From Puniceicoccales bacterium (GTDB taxonomy: Bacteria > Verrucomicrobiota > Verrucomicrobiia > Opitutales > JAIRLM01), in contig JAIRMB010000042.1 in the NCBI GenBank assembly GCA_031258995.1, forward strand, positions 1-16,777: DNA of 16,777 nt, in the 5' to 3' direction. Every line of letters starts with the position of its first letter. Within the stretch, counting starts at the first letter, position 1. Shown piece by piece: positions 6,633 to 14,245 of this stretch. The notes beneath the pieces were generated by a model. The model did no database searches and was not told where the DNA came from. It saw only the letters and a list, made by a program, of their open reading frames with translations. The position numbers and the translations under genes are program-made.

Positions 6633-7646
6633 TTGCCCAGCGGCATGGGAGCCGTCGTTCGCACGGCGGGCGCGGGAAAGCGGCTGAAGTGCTTCCTGCG
6701 GGACCTCTCCCTGCTCCTCGGGGAATGGAAGCGCATCACGGAAAAGATGGAGGCAATGAAGGGGCCGGGGCTCCTCTACCGTGAGCCGGAACTGGCGGAG
6801 CGGGCGGTTCGCGATTTTCTAACCGACGACGTGGACCGCATTGCCGTGGATCGGCCGGAGCTCTTTTCTCGAATCATAGGAGCGGTCGATGGGGCGATTC
6901 CTCGTATGCGGAGTCGTGTGCAGCTCTACGAGGGCAAGGAGCCCATTATGGAGTATTTTCACGCGGAGGAACAGATCGACCGGCTGTTCGCGCGACGTTT
7001 GGCTCTCCCGTCCGGCGGAGAAATTGTGATCGAGGAGACGGAAGCTCTCATCGCCGTCGACGTCAATACGGGCTCCCATCGGAACCGGAAAAAGGATGGG
7101 GGCGGCTACATTCTGCAGGTCAACCTGGAGGCGGCGGAAGAGATTGTCCGCCAGATGCGCCTGCGGGGCTTGGGCGGCCTAATTGTCATCGACTTTATCG
7201 ACATGGCCAGCTCGGCAGACCAAAAAAAACTGCAGGAAACTATGCAGCGGCTCATGGAAGTGGATACGGAACGGTTTCAGATTTTGCCCATTTCGCCCTT
7301 TGGAACCATGCAAATTTCTCGCCAACGGCACAGCCAGAGCCTGTGCCGGGATATCCGCCGTCCCTGTCCCTACTGCAACGGCCGAGGCACCGTCGAGTCG
7401 GCTTCGGCTACCGCCGTTCGGATATTGGCCGCCCTGCGCCGGGCGCTCCACGAATCGATCGCCGTCGGCGCCGGGGAACGGCAGCCGGTCCGACTGATCG
7501 TCCATCCGGATGTGCTGCAAATCTTGCGACAGGGCGCTCGGGACGAGCTGGAAGAGGTGGAAAAGACCTGCTGCGTGCAGTTGACCATCTCCGCCAGTGA
7601 GGCCATCCATCGGGAAAATTTTTCCATTGAGGGGCTCGGCCAATAG
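6633..7646 (+). CDS. rne: Ribonuclease E/G, C-terminal catalytic part
   Basis: 337 codons in the same frame as the upstream part. The reading frame resumes directly after the TAG; the first ATG (6633) is the methionine of the conserved SGMG motif, so it is probably not a natural start, and no ribosome site precedes it. It holds the 5'-sensor VVRTAG, the catalytic DNase I-like segment with IAVDVNTGS and IVIDFIDM (the two metal-binding aspartates), and the zinc-link CPYCNGRG. RNase E/G cleaves single-stranded AU-rich RNA for mRNA decay and rRNA processing. All catalytic residues are intact and no other stop or frameshift is seen. It therefore looks freshly interrupted, read through, or miscalled. 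It ends at TAG 7644-7646, convergent with the next gene. Confidence 0.85.
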   Translation: MPSGMGAVVRTAGAGKRLKCFLRDLSLLLGEWKRITEKMEAMKGPGLLYREPELAERAVRDFLTDDVDRIAVDRPELFSRIIGAVDGAIPRMRSRVQLYEGKEPIMEYFHAEEQIDRLFARRLALPSGGEIVIEETEALIAVDVNTGSHRNRKKDGGGYILQVNLEAAEEIVRQMRLRGLGGLIVIDFIDMASSADQKKLQETMQRLMEVDTERFQILPISPFGTMQISRQRHSQSLCRDIRRPCPYCNGRGTVESASATAVRILAALRRALHESIAVGAGERQPVRLIVHPDVLQILRQGARDELEEVEKTCCVQLTISASEAIHRENFSIEGLGQ

Positions 7647-7666
7647 TCCGCCTGGACGAGGAAAGT

Positions 7667-8281
7667 TTAGAGTCCGGTCCTCTCGTCGATGCGGTCGCCG
7701 TAGTGGCGGAGCAGTTCATTAAAGCTGGCGATGGCGACTCCAAAGCCCACAAACCAGGCGATGCCATAGAGCACTCCGCAGACGTACTGTAGGCCAACGA
7801 ACGCCAAAGCGGGCCAAATCATAGGCCACCACAAAAATCCGGCGTAGTGCAGCGTACCATGGTGGGCGGAGAGCAGATGGCGAATACCTTCCGACCGCTG
7901 GTAGCGCATGAGGCCAACGAATAGCAGCGGAAAGAGGAGCACCAAAGCGAGCGGCAATATTACGGTCCAGGAAATGTGCAGAATGCCGAAGCTGCCCACC
8001 AGCATGAGCCATCCCGCAACGAAGGCCAGAACGACCGAGCAAATAGCATAGGCAACGACGAAGGCAACGAAACGTAGACCGTCCCAGAACATCTCTCCCC
8101 AGTTGTCCCAGTCAGGCAAATGGACGCCGCCATCGGTCGCATAGCGGGGCGCCCGCAAAAATCGGTACAGGTAGCCAAATGCAAAAATGTTCACTACTGG
8201 CACGAACATGAGCAAAACGCCGACAGACACCTTTCGCCAGAGATGGGCGTCGCTAAAGCGGGGAAACAGCACGTTTTTCAT
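7667..8281 (-). CDS. DUF4013-family integral membrane protein
   Basis: 204 residues with about five hydrophobic segments (roughly 19-42, 68-100, 103-125, 148-168 and 170-188). The N-terminal pattern, a VPVVNIFAFGYLYRFLR stretch followed by LPDWDNWGEMFWDGLRF, matches DUF4013 membrane proteins: a polar LP-W-DW-F-DGL amphipathic stretch between two membrane helices. The function of that family is unknown to me. ATG 8281 is chosen because the DUF4013 pattern begins there; the frame is open to 8401 but would overlap the preceding gene. It lies 79 bp downstream of the orphan membrane gene on the same strand and ends convergently with RNase E/G. Confidence 0.7.
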   Translation of the reverse strand: MKNVLFPRFSDAHLWRKVSVGVLLMFVPVVNIFAFGYLYRFLRAPRYATDGGVHLPDWDNWGEMFWDGLRFVAFVVAYAICSVVLAFVAGWLMLVGSFGILHISWTVILPLALVLLFPLLFVGLMRYQRSEGIRHLLSAHHGTLHYAGFLWWPMIWPALAFVGLQYVCGVLYGIAWFVGFGVAIASFNELLRHYGDRIDERTGL

Positions 8282-8360
8282 AAGAAAAGAAAAATTACTG
8301 GCTACAGTGTGGGGAAAAACTCGAAAATTCCAACAGAAAAATGTCGAATAGGCACGTGCG

Positions 8361-9515
8361 CTAGGGATTCGCGCCGGACAATTCGGCCTTGGGAGGGACA
8401 ACGTCGCCCTCCTTACGTGGTGCGTTTAACTCCTTTTCGGCCAGTGCGAGTGCCGAATACTCCAATCCAAATATCAGCAGGGCGCACGGGATAGCGGCGG
8501 AGCTGACAACATCGCCAACACTTTTCAGGATGACTTCAAAAAACTCGACGCACTCTGCGCGCGATATCGCAGGGAATGCGGCGGTACGGATCCCCAACCT
8601 TTCCGCGGTGGTCACTCCTTTCTCCGCTTGGCCGACCTGTTTCCTTCCTTCAGTTTCGCTCGGCCGTGTGACTTCCCAGTTCGCGATGGTGCACAGTCGC
8701 GCGGACGTCAGTGAAGCGACCCCACTCAATATGGTGATGATAATCGCAAGCGATGGACAAGATGCTCTAATAACCTCCAAAGCGATGCCGAGCAGGCAAC
8801 AGCCAATCACGCCGTTAATACAATTCTGGGCTGTTCTATAGGTACTGTTCCATTGGAAAAATTTTCCAATCGGGTTTGTTGGTCGAGATGCGGCGGGCAC
8901 ATGCGGCAACGCGTCCTGGGCAATACCATAGGTATTTTCGATGAATTGGCGTACGTCGTCCGGAAAAGACGCAAAAACGGCCAGGGCGGCGCCGTCCTGC
9001 TCCCGTAAGAGTTCCAAGAACAGGTCCACCAGCTTCTGGTTTTCGAAAAATTCCTGCCCGGTTGTACGCCAATGGCTCTGCAGCAGGGAACAAAATTCTT
9101 CGATTACGATCTTTTTTTCTTCCTCGGCGTTGGCCATGCGACCCATAAGGCTCTCTGCCAACGCTATGCATTGATCTGGTCCGAACGCAAAAATGCGGCT
9201 TTCTCGCAAAAACTTCCACCTGAGAATGTGCAGAAAAAGTGATGCAAATCCCACGGCTACGGACAATACTACGCCAACCATGGCGAATGGCGGGCAGGCC
9301 AAACTCAAAAGGGACAGCGTGGCGCTAACCAGTGGCAGCCACTTGCCGACGCGTTCGCAAAATACGATGCTCTTGCAGGCAGTTACGCATTTCAAATCGG
9401 AAACTTTCGCATCCAGCGGGCCGACAGCCCTGGATGCTTTATCGGATGTCTGTTCCCGTTCGACCTTTCGCCGATCGGCAATTTCATCGGGGAGGAGGCC
9501 GTGTGGCACCGTCAC
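8361..9515 (-). CDS. Orphan multi-pass membrane protein of unknown function
   Basis: I do not recognise this protein. It is 384 residues long if the GTG at 9515 is the start; the first internal methionine is at residue 79, so a GTG or TTG start is needed. About five hydrophobic segments are visible: a pair at about 59-98, a pair at about 232-272 and one at about 338-357. A soluble, acidic helical region (about 115-200, including EEEKKIVIEEF and LVDLFLELLREQDGAA) lies between the first two pairs. The paired helices suggest two hairpins flanking a cytosolic domain. Codon and base composition resemble the neighbours. It is divergent from the zinc peptidase gene (134 bp apart) and upstream of the DUF4013 gene on the same strand. 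Confidence 0.6.
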   Translation of the reverse strand: MTVPHGLLPDEIADRRKVEREQTSDKASRAVGPLDAKVSDLKCVTACKSIVFCERVGKWLPLVSATLSLLSLACPPFAMVGVVLSVAVGFASLFLHILRWKFLRESRIFAFGPDQCIALAESLMGRMANAEEEKKIVIEEFCSLLQSHWRTTGQEFFENQKLVDLFLELLREQDGAALAVFASFPDDVRQFIENTYGIAQDALPHVPAASRPTNPIGKFFQWNSTYRTAQNCINGVIGCCLLGIALEVIRASCPSLAIIITILSGVASLTSARLCTIANWEVTRPSETEGRKQVGQAEKGVTTAERLGIRTAAFPAISRAECVEFFEVILKSVGDVVSSAAIPCALLIFGLEYSALALAEKELNAPRKEGDVVPPKAELSGANP

Positions 9516-9557
9516 GGCACCATGATAACGGGACTAGCAACGGGTGGCAAACCTATA

Positions 9558-9576
9558 GGCGCCCGCGGCCGGCGCC
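9558..9576. other. GC-rich hairpin in a divergent intergenic region
   Basis: GGCGCC, a 7-nt loop (CGCGGCC) and a second GGCGCC form a 6-bp stem, followed on the plus strand by CGTTTT. It lies between the starts of the orphan membrane gene and the zinc peptidase gene, where a terminator has no obvious client. It could be an operator or a chance palindrome. Confidence 0.25.
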
Positions 9577-9649
9577 CGTTTTCCGGCTTTGGGGCTAGTT
9601 CGTGCCTCCATAGCCTTGACAATTTTTCCATTTTTCTCCACATAAGACC

Positions 9650-10615
9650 ATGTCCTTTTGGGATGGCTATCTTGACGTCCAAACGACAATTCGGCAGTCC
9701 GATGCCCGAAAAGCATTTGCCCTTTTTCAGAGCTGCGTGAAAAGTGCTTCGGGGGCCGGCGAACGCCGCGTCACGGATCCGAATCTCTGCAAAGAAATTT
9801 CCTGCAATCCACTCCTAGCGGAGGCTTGCAGAAGGAAAGGTCTCACCTGGAATTGGCCTTCCTTCAGCATCGTACTGTGGAATTTTTTTCGCGGCTTCGG
9901 ACGGGTTCTCATGGCCGTCCTGTTACTTCCGTTCAGCATCTTTGTTTCCTTTTATGCCCGCTACCGCCTTAATCAAATGATCGCTAACATGCGGCCGCTG
10001 CGGGGGTCCAACGACCAGGCGGCCCCCGCGCAAAAAACGGCGGCGGACTTCGCACTTAATCCGGAAATTGAAAAGGAAATTTCCGCCCGATCCGGCAGCA
10101 AAAGCCTCACTTCCTACGGCGAGGACCAAAGCCTCAGTTCTAGCTATTATAATCCCATTCCCCACCGCGTTACCCTTCCCGAATGTCTGGCAAAGTCCTC
10201 CGCTCCGGAAGCGTTGGCCGTCGCTGCCCACGAGTGTGGTCATGCGGAACAGCGTAAATTTCTGCTCACAAAACTTGTCTGTTCTATCGCCGCCATCGGC
10301 GCCATTCTGGTCAGCTGTGTCCTTCTCTTCTTTTTCCCCGCCGTCGCCGTCGTTCTGCTGTCCGTGGCTGTCACTGCGCTGATGGCCATGCCGCTCATTA
10401 CCGTATTCTACGAAGTCGACGCTTCCAAGCGGGGACTGGCTAACCTTATTGCCTACGAGGCCGTCGCGTCCGAAGAAGATTCCGCGCGGGCCGCCTACGC
10501 GTTGCAACTCGCCGCCTCCACCTACCTGGCCGGATTTCTTCTCACTCTTGTTCAAGGACTGGTAGTCCTTGGTAACGCTAGGCCGCGGCCTCAGCCGGAG
10601 CCATTGTCGCCGTAA
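9650..10615 (+). CDS. Membrane-bound neutral zinc metallopeptidase (YugP-like)
   Basis: 321 residues. The zinc-binding HECGH (about 194-198) sits in ALAVAAHECGHAEQRK, preceded by YNPIPHRVTLPE, which matches the DHYDP-R-LSE region of the YugP/Zn_peptidase_2 family. The downstream FYEVDASKRGL (Glu255) fits the third zinc ligand region. Membrane helices are seen at about 74-102, 209-228, 230-252 and 290-310. The first 70-120 residues are longer than the compact family core and have no recognised domain. The ATG at 9650 follows a perfect TTGACA at 9616-9621, but no good -10 box is spaced from it. The 3' end overlaps convergent kdsA by 25 bp. The substrate is unknown; membrane protein quality control is only a guess. 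Confidence 0.8.
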   Translation: MSFWDGYLDVQTTIRQSDARKAFALFQSCVKSASGAGERRVTDPNLCKEISCNPLLAEACRRKGLTWNWPSFSIVLWNFFRGFGRVLMAVLLLPFSIFVSFYARYRLNQMIANMRPLRGSNDQAAPAQKTAADFALNPEIEKEISARSGSKSLTSYGEDQSLSSSYYNPIPHRVTLPECLAKSSAPEALAVAAHECGHAEQRKFLLTKLVCSIAAIGAILVSCVLLFFFPAVAVVLLSVAVTALMAMPLITVFYEVDASKRGLANLIAYEAVASEEDSARAAYALQLAASTYLAGFLLTLVQGLVVLGNARPRPQPEPLSP

Positions 10616-11436
10616 TCGGGATCGTCGGATTGGCCGAAACGCGATTTTTCTGCCCATTCTTCAACGGCCCGTCGCAAATGCAGATAACTTTCCAGACGCT
10701 CTTCGAGATTTTCCAGAGGTAGCTGGGTCTCACGATCGCAGAGGGCGAAGTCCGGGTTCGGATGGGTCTCTAAAAAGAGGCCGCCCGCGCCCGCGCCGAT
10801 GGCCGCCCGCGCCAGCACATCCGCATATTCCCTTGCTCCTGCCGTACTTTCCTCGCCCAGGCCCGGCAGCTGTAGGCTATGGGTGACATCGAATAGGACC
10901 GGGCAGCCGTTGGCGGCCATAATCCGGAATCCCCGCATGTCTACTACCAAGTTCCCGTAGCCGAAGGAACTGCCCCGTTCGATCTGAAAAATTTCCCGCG
11001 CACCAAATGTCCGCAATTTTTCCACAACGTGAGCCATGTCCCAGGGGGAGAGGAACTGTCCCTTCTTTAGGGCCACCGTTCGACCCGTCCGAGCGGCCGC
11101 TGCCAGCATGTCCGTCTGGCGGCAGAGGAAGGCCGGCACCTGCAGCACGTCGCAAACTTCGGCGAATATTTCTGCCTGCGCCGGCTCATGGAAGTCGCTG
11201 ACCACCTCAAATTGGTACTTCGCCTTGATTCGCGCCAGCGCATCTAGTCCCCTTATGATTCCCATCCCTCTGGCGCTGTGAATGCTACTGCGATTTGCCT
11301 TGTCTACGGAGGCCTTGAAGATCAGCCGCAGCTCCCGGTGCCGATCCCGGATGGCGGCTAGCGTTTGTGCCACCGTGTCCCCCAATTCCCAACTTTCCAA
11401 TAGGCAAGGGCCGGCAATGAGCAAAAATGGCTCCAT
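10591..11436 (-). CDS. kdsA: 3-deoxy-8-phosphooctulonate synthase (KdsA)
   Basis: 281 residues. It condenses phosphoenolpyruvate with arabinose 5-phosphate to Kdo-8-phosphate in the cytosol, the first committed step to Kdo for lipid A-core LPS. Motifs in order: LLIAGPCLLES, FKASVDKANRSS, DVLQVPAFLCRQTD, LKKGQFLSPWDM, ERGSSFGYGNLVVDMRG, FDVTHSLQLPG and FLETHPNPDFALCD. Cys11 after IAGP, together with the His, Glu and Asp of the later motifs, matches the metal-dependent class (Cys11/His185/Glu222/Asp233 in the Aquifex enzyme). The metal-independent class has Asn at the Cys position. ATG 11436 gives the normal length; the frame is open to 11985 but overlaps marC antisense and is not coding. It indicates an LPS-bearing outer membrane. 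Confidence 0.97.
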   Translation of the reverse strand: MEPFLLIAGPCLLESWELGDTVAQTLAAIRDRHRELRLIFKASVDKANRSSIHSARGMGIIRGLDALARIKAKYQFEVVSDFHEPAQAEIFAEVCDVLQVPAFLCRQTDMLAAAARTGRTVALKKGQFLSPWDMAHVVEKLRTFGAREIFQIERGSSFGYGNLVVDMRGFRIMAANGCPVLFDVTHSLQLPGLGEESTAGAREYADVLARAAIGAGAGGLFLETHPNPDFALCDRETQLPLENLEERLESYLHLRRAVEEWAEKSRFGQSDDPDYGDNGSG

Positions 11437-11557
11437 GGACGCCACTGTGAAAATTTCCCAAAATCGGAAAAGCGTTTTCGCGCCCCGCACGGCTCGCCCG
11501 CCACGGCCAATCGCAGGTGGCGCTTGACAGACCCGAGGCCGTTTCAACTGTAGCGCC

Positions 11558-12229
11558 ATGGCTTGCCTGATCGAGAGTCTCTCCGCCGGCCCGCGCTTTT
11601 TTTTCGAAAGCCTTTGGCACCTACTCCGTGCCATTAATCCCTTCGCCGTGGCCGCGCTCTTTTTGGCCTCCTTTGGCCAGTATAGCTGGCGGCAGAGGAA
11701 TGCCATGGCCCGGACGGCCTGCTGGGTCGCCCTCGGCCTTCTGGCCACGTTCGCCCTTTGGGGACGGCCGATTATGGATGTTTTGGGCATTGGCATCCCT
11801 TCCCTTCGCGTTGCCTGCGGCTTCGCGTTGGCGGTTGTCAGTTTTCGTTTTCTGTGCTCCGGCGACGATGCCGATGGGGGAGAAACCTCCTCCGTTCCGC
11901 TGTTCACTAAAAAGCGGCCCAATATGGCGGTGGTACCGCTTGCCATTCCGCTCATTGCCGGGCCTGGTCCACTTGTCACTGCCATAGAGCAATTTCACTC
12001 TTCGTTCGGGCTTTTCCACCAAATTGCGGTCCTCTCGGCCATAGCCGTTGCCGTCATGCTTGTTTATGTGTGCCTTTTCGTTGCCAGCCTACTCTGCTCC
12101 GCGCTCAGTCTGACCCTTCGAAAGCTTTTTTTTCGCATCGGCGGGCTCCTTTTATTTGCCGTTGCAATCCAACAGGTGCTGTTGGGCCTTAGGGAAGTCG
12201 AGCCAATTGCGCATCTATTTGCGCCCTAA
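11558..12229 (+). CDS. marC: MarC/UPF0056-family integral membrane protein
   Basis: 223 residues with six predicted membrane helices. Family hallmarks are the N-terminal INPFAVAALFL (about 26-36) and its repeat-like partner VVPLAIPLIAGPGPLVTAIE (about 125-144), which are the two half-repeats of MarC-type proteins. The end, RIGGLLLFAVAIQQVLLGL, also fits. The family is widespread, but its transported substrate is not established. The region between the two repeats carries an acidic linker (SGDDADGGE). ATG 11558 is used. A TTGACA lies at 11524-11529, but the -10 region is poor. It is divergent from kdsA and stands where atpB or atpI would normally precede atpE. Confidence 0.87.
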   Translation: MACLIESLSAGPRFFFESLWHLLRAINPFAVAALFLASFGQYSWRQRNAMARTACWVALGLLATFALWGRPIMDVLGIGIPSLRVACGFALAVVSFRFLCSGDDADGGETSSVPLFTKKRPNMAVVPLAIPLIAGPGPLVTAIEQFHSSFGLFHQIAVLSAIAVAVMLVYVCLFVASLLCSALSLTLRKLFFRIGGLLLFAVAIQQVLLGLREVEPIAHLFAP

Positions 12230-12241
12230 TATCGCCCGTCT

Positions 12242-12269
12242 TTGCATTGACTTTTTCCCATTTTATGTT
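12242..12269 (+). promoter_or_regulatory. Weak candidate promoter for atpEFH
   Basis: TTGCAT (12242-12247) and TATGTT (12264-12269) are separated by 16 bp in the short AT-rich gap between marC and atpE. The match to consensus is partial. An overlapping TTGACT (12247-12252) has no suitably spaced partner. Confidence 0.3.
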
Positions 12270-12295
12270 TCCTTATGAATAGGCTTAGGATTATT

Positions 12296-12303
12296 GAGGA
12301 GGT
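12296..12303 (+). promoter_or_regulatory. Strong ribosome binding site of atpE
   Basis: GAGGAGGT lies 3 bp before ATG 12307. It is much stronger than the sites before most genes in the window, fitting the high translation that the multi-copy c subunit needs. Confidence 0.75.
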
Positions 12304-12306
12304 GTC

Positions 12307-12525
12307 ATGTTGAATGTTGTTGCAGAATTAACGGGGAACATTGCCAAGGGTCTTACGGGTGCCTTTGGCTGCTTTGCGGCGGCCATCGGCGTAGCGTTTA
12401 TCGGCGCAAAGGCGACGGAGGCGGTCGGTCGGAATCCGGAAGCTTCCGGAAAGGTCCTCGTGCAGTCCATTCTGGGGATGGCGCTGGCCGAAGCCGTCGC
12501 TTTCTATGCGCTCTTTCTTTCCTAG
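12307..12525 (+). CDS. atpE: ATP synthase F0 subunit c
   Basis: A 72-residue hairpin of two membrane helices joined by the polar loop AVGRNPEA. The ring of c subunits carries protons through the membrane and turns the rotor. The proton-binding carboxylate is Glu62 in GMALAEAVAFY. The positions that bind Na+ in Na+-type rings (a Gln in helix 1 and Ser/Thr after the Glu) are Val29 and Ala63 here, so a proton ring is inferred. The start is fixed by the strong GAGGAGGT site. It is the first gene of a short atpE-F-H cluster; atpB, which normally precedes it, is not adjacent. Confidence 0.95.
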   Translation: MLNVVAELTGNIAKGLTGAFGCFAAAIGVAFIGAKATEAVGRNPEASGKVLVQSILGMALAEAVAFYALFLS

Positions 12526-12540
12526 CGTTTGGGAAGGGAA

Positions 12541-13098
12541 ATGGACCTGCTATTTTTCGGCCCGATTGCCGTACTTCCCGAGCCGTGTGGTACCGTCTCC
12601 CGTCTCGCCGTCGAATTTCATGTGCAGTGGCCTCTGCTCGTCGCACAAAGCTTCAATTTTGCGGTAGTGGCACTTCTGCTGCACCGCTTTGCCCTCGGCC
12701 CCCTGCTACGGCTACTGGACGAACGGCGGCGGACTATCGCAGACGGACTGGCCAATGCAGCGGAGGCGGATCGGCGGCTGGCGGCCAGCGGGCGCCAATG
12801 CGAGGAGAAACTCCAGCGGGCGGCAGAAGAGGCTCAGTTGCTGCTCGCCGGGGCCCGCAACGAATCGGAGGCGCAGCTCCGAGAGGAGCGGGAGAGGACC
12901 GAACGGGAATTGGCAGCGCTGCGGGAACGGGAGCGGGAGCGGATCGAAGAAGAGCGGGCTTCGGCCGTTCGCTCTGCCCAGCGGAAGCTCCGCGAGGAAG
13001 CCGCCGCTTTGGCGCTACATATTCTCCAGGGCGCCGTAGACGAGTCGACGGCGGCGCAGCTCACTGCCGCAGCTGCCCGCGCCATCGGGAAAGGCTAG
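12541..13098 (+). CDS. atpF: ATP synthase F0 subunit b
   Basis: 185 residues. A periplasmic or hydrophobic start is followed by one membrane helix (about 30-50, with FNFAVVALLLHRFALGPLL) and then a long charged coiled coil rich in Arg, Glu and Ala (about 58-165). This is the classic peripheral-stalk b subunit, which holds F1 against F0. The ATG at 12541 follows a purine-rich GGGAAGGGA site at 12531-12539. A TTG at 12529 would add four residues but would put the site inside the gene. It lies 15 bp after atpE and 3 bp before atpH. The N terminus is somewhat longer than usual before the membrane helix. Confidence 0.9.
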   Translation: MDLLFFGPIAVLPEPCGTVSRLAVEFHVQWPLLVAQSFNFAVVALLLHRFALGPLLRLLDERRRTIADGLANAAEADRRLAASGRQCEEKLQRAAEEAQLLLAGARNESEAQLREERERTERELAALRERERERIEEERASAVRSAQRKLREEAAALALHILQGAVDESTAAQLTAAAARAIGKG

Positions 13099-13101
13099 AC
13101 C

Positions 13102-13542
13102 ATGCTGTCGAAAAAGCGCGTCCATTCCGCGGCTCGCCGTCTGGCCGTCCATGTCCTGTCCGCTCCCGAACCGCGAAAAGCACTGTCGTTGGCTCTCGCA
13201 GAAATTGCCGAATTGGGTCCGGTTCGGCGTCTTTCGCTGCTGCAGGCCCTCGACGGGGCATTCCGCCGCGCCAAAGAGGAATTGGCTTCGCCGTCGGTGG
13301 AGTACGCCGGCAAATTGGCCACCGCCGATCGAAAAAATTTAGAACGATGGCTGTCGGAGAAAATGGGCCGCGCCGTCCGTCTTGCACAGAAAAAAAACCC
13401 CGATCTCTTGGGGGGCGTTCGTCTGTCCGTCGGCGACCGCCGCTGGGAGCTTTCCGTGCGCAGTTCGCTGGCCCAGTTCCTCGCCGATACCCAGCCGATG
13501 GACCTGCGGCTTAGGGGATCAGGAGAGAAGTCCCCACCTTGA
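13102..13542 (+). CDS. atpH: ATP synthase F1 subunit delta (short form)
   Basis: 146 residues, against roughly 175-180 for typical delta subunits. Delta caps F1 and connects it to the b stalk. The C-terminal signature is clear: KKNPDLLGGVRLSVGD followed by WELSVRSSLAQFLA (family pattern P-L-GG-----G----D-S----L--L). The N-terminal helical domain is present but about 30 residues shorter than usual. Position after atpF supports the call. The gene ends in a convergent overlap of 32 bp with the LysM gene, so atpA does not follow as it would in a standard atp operon. Confidence 0.82.
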   Translation: MLSKKRVHSAARRLAVHVLSAPEPRKALSLALAEIAELGPVRRLSLLQALDGAFRRAKEELASPSVEYAGKLATADRKNLERWLSEKMGRAVRLAQKKNPDLLGGVRLSVGDRRWELSVRSSLAQFLADTQPMDLRLRGSGEKSPP

Positions 13543-14230
13543 GCCGGGCCGGCGAGCTGAGCCGGTCCCCATTTGCCTCGAAAATTTCCCGCCAGCGGCT
13601 GGATGTGCCATAGACCTTTTGGCTGATGGAGGATAGTGTATCACCGTCCTGAACCAGGTAGCTGCGCAGCCCACCGCCTCTGGCAGCGGGCTGCGTCGGG
13701 CACGATTCGCCGGATGCTGCCTTTTCGGATTCCCTCTCCAGCCGCTGCAAAAGGACGGTCGCCTGCCGTTTCAATTTGAGGTTTTCGTCCTGCATGGCCT
13801 TCAGCGTGCGCAGCAAGTCCACATGACTCTCTCTACTGTGCTGCTTCAAAAGCGATATCTGGCCCAAATAGGCCTTTTCCGCCGTACTAATTCGCTGCCG
13901 CACTAAGGCCGTCTGCCGGTTGTGGGGCGAGAGCTTCAAATATTCGCGGTAGTGGTATATGGCGCTGAGGGGATCTCCTTTAGTGCTCAGATAGATCTCG
14001 CCGCACTCCAGGTGCGCCTCAGCGGCGCTCTTACCGCGGTACTTTGCAGCCAACAGAAAGCAGCGCAAGGCGCTATCGATTTTCCCTTCTCGCCGGTAGG
14101 CCTGCCCCCGGTGGAACAATTTTTCGCAACGATCGCCCTGGGACTGGGCGGGGCCGCAGCCGACGAACAGAGCACAAGCCAGAGCCAACCCGAGCCGGAT
14201 CCGTCGCCCCACCGAATTTTTCCGTTCCAT
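13511..14230 (-). CDS. Secreted TPR and LysM domain protein, probable lipoprotein
   Basis: 239 residues. A basic N terminus (MERKNSVGRRIR) and a hydrophobic stretch lead to FVGC at 22-25, close to a lipobox, though Phe replaces the usual Leu/Val/Ile at -3. TPR-like helices follow (about 34-105: FHRGQAYRREGKIDSALRCF, AAEAHLECGEIYL, AIYHYREYLKLSP), then a coiled coil (about 120-168). A C-terminal LysM domain (about 190-238) has YLVQDGDTLSSISQKVYG and ends with LKVGTSLLIP. LysM binds peptidoglycan, so this is probably an envelope scaffold or cell-wall-associated protein. The start is 15 bp after the stop of the DUF502 gene, implying one transcript. Its 3' end overlaps atpH. Confidence 0.82.
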   Translation of the reverse strand: MERKNSVGRRIRLGLALACALFVGCGPAQSQGDRCEKLFHRGQAYRREGKIDSALRCFLLAAKYRGKSAAEAHLECGEIYLSTKGDPLSAIYHYREYLKLSPHNRQTALVRQRISTAEKAYLGQISLLKQHSRESHVDLLRTLKAMQDENLKLKRQATVLLQRLERESEKAASGESCPTQPAARGGGLRSYLVQDGDTLSSISQKVYGTSSRWREIFEANGDRLSSPARLKVGTSLLIP

Positions 14231-14245
14231 TGGCGGCCCTTCGAC

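Noticed and set aside
7656..7682. RNase P RNA-like GAGGAAAGT motif and a GACGAGGA/TCCTCTCGTC hairpin
   Set aside because: The sequence lies within the 3' end of the DUF4013 gene and a 20-bp gap, with no room for a 350-nt RNA and no other conserved helices; the hairpin has a bulge and no T-run.
11437..11985. N-terminal extension of the kdsA frame over marC
   Set aside because: KdsA homology and normal length begin at ATG 11436; the extension is antisense to marC and has no family similarity.
12294..13514. 406-codon plus-strand open frame over the atp genes
   Set aside because: It is a +1-type shadow of atpE, atpF and atpH, very rich in Arg and Gly with no domain pattern, whereas the other frames give clear c, b and delta subunits.
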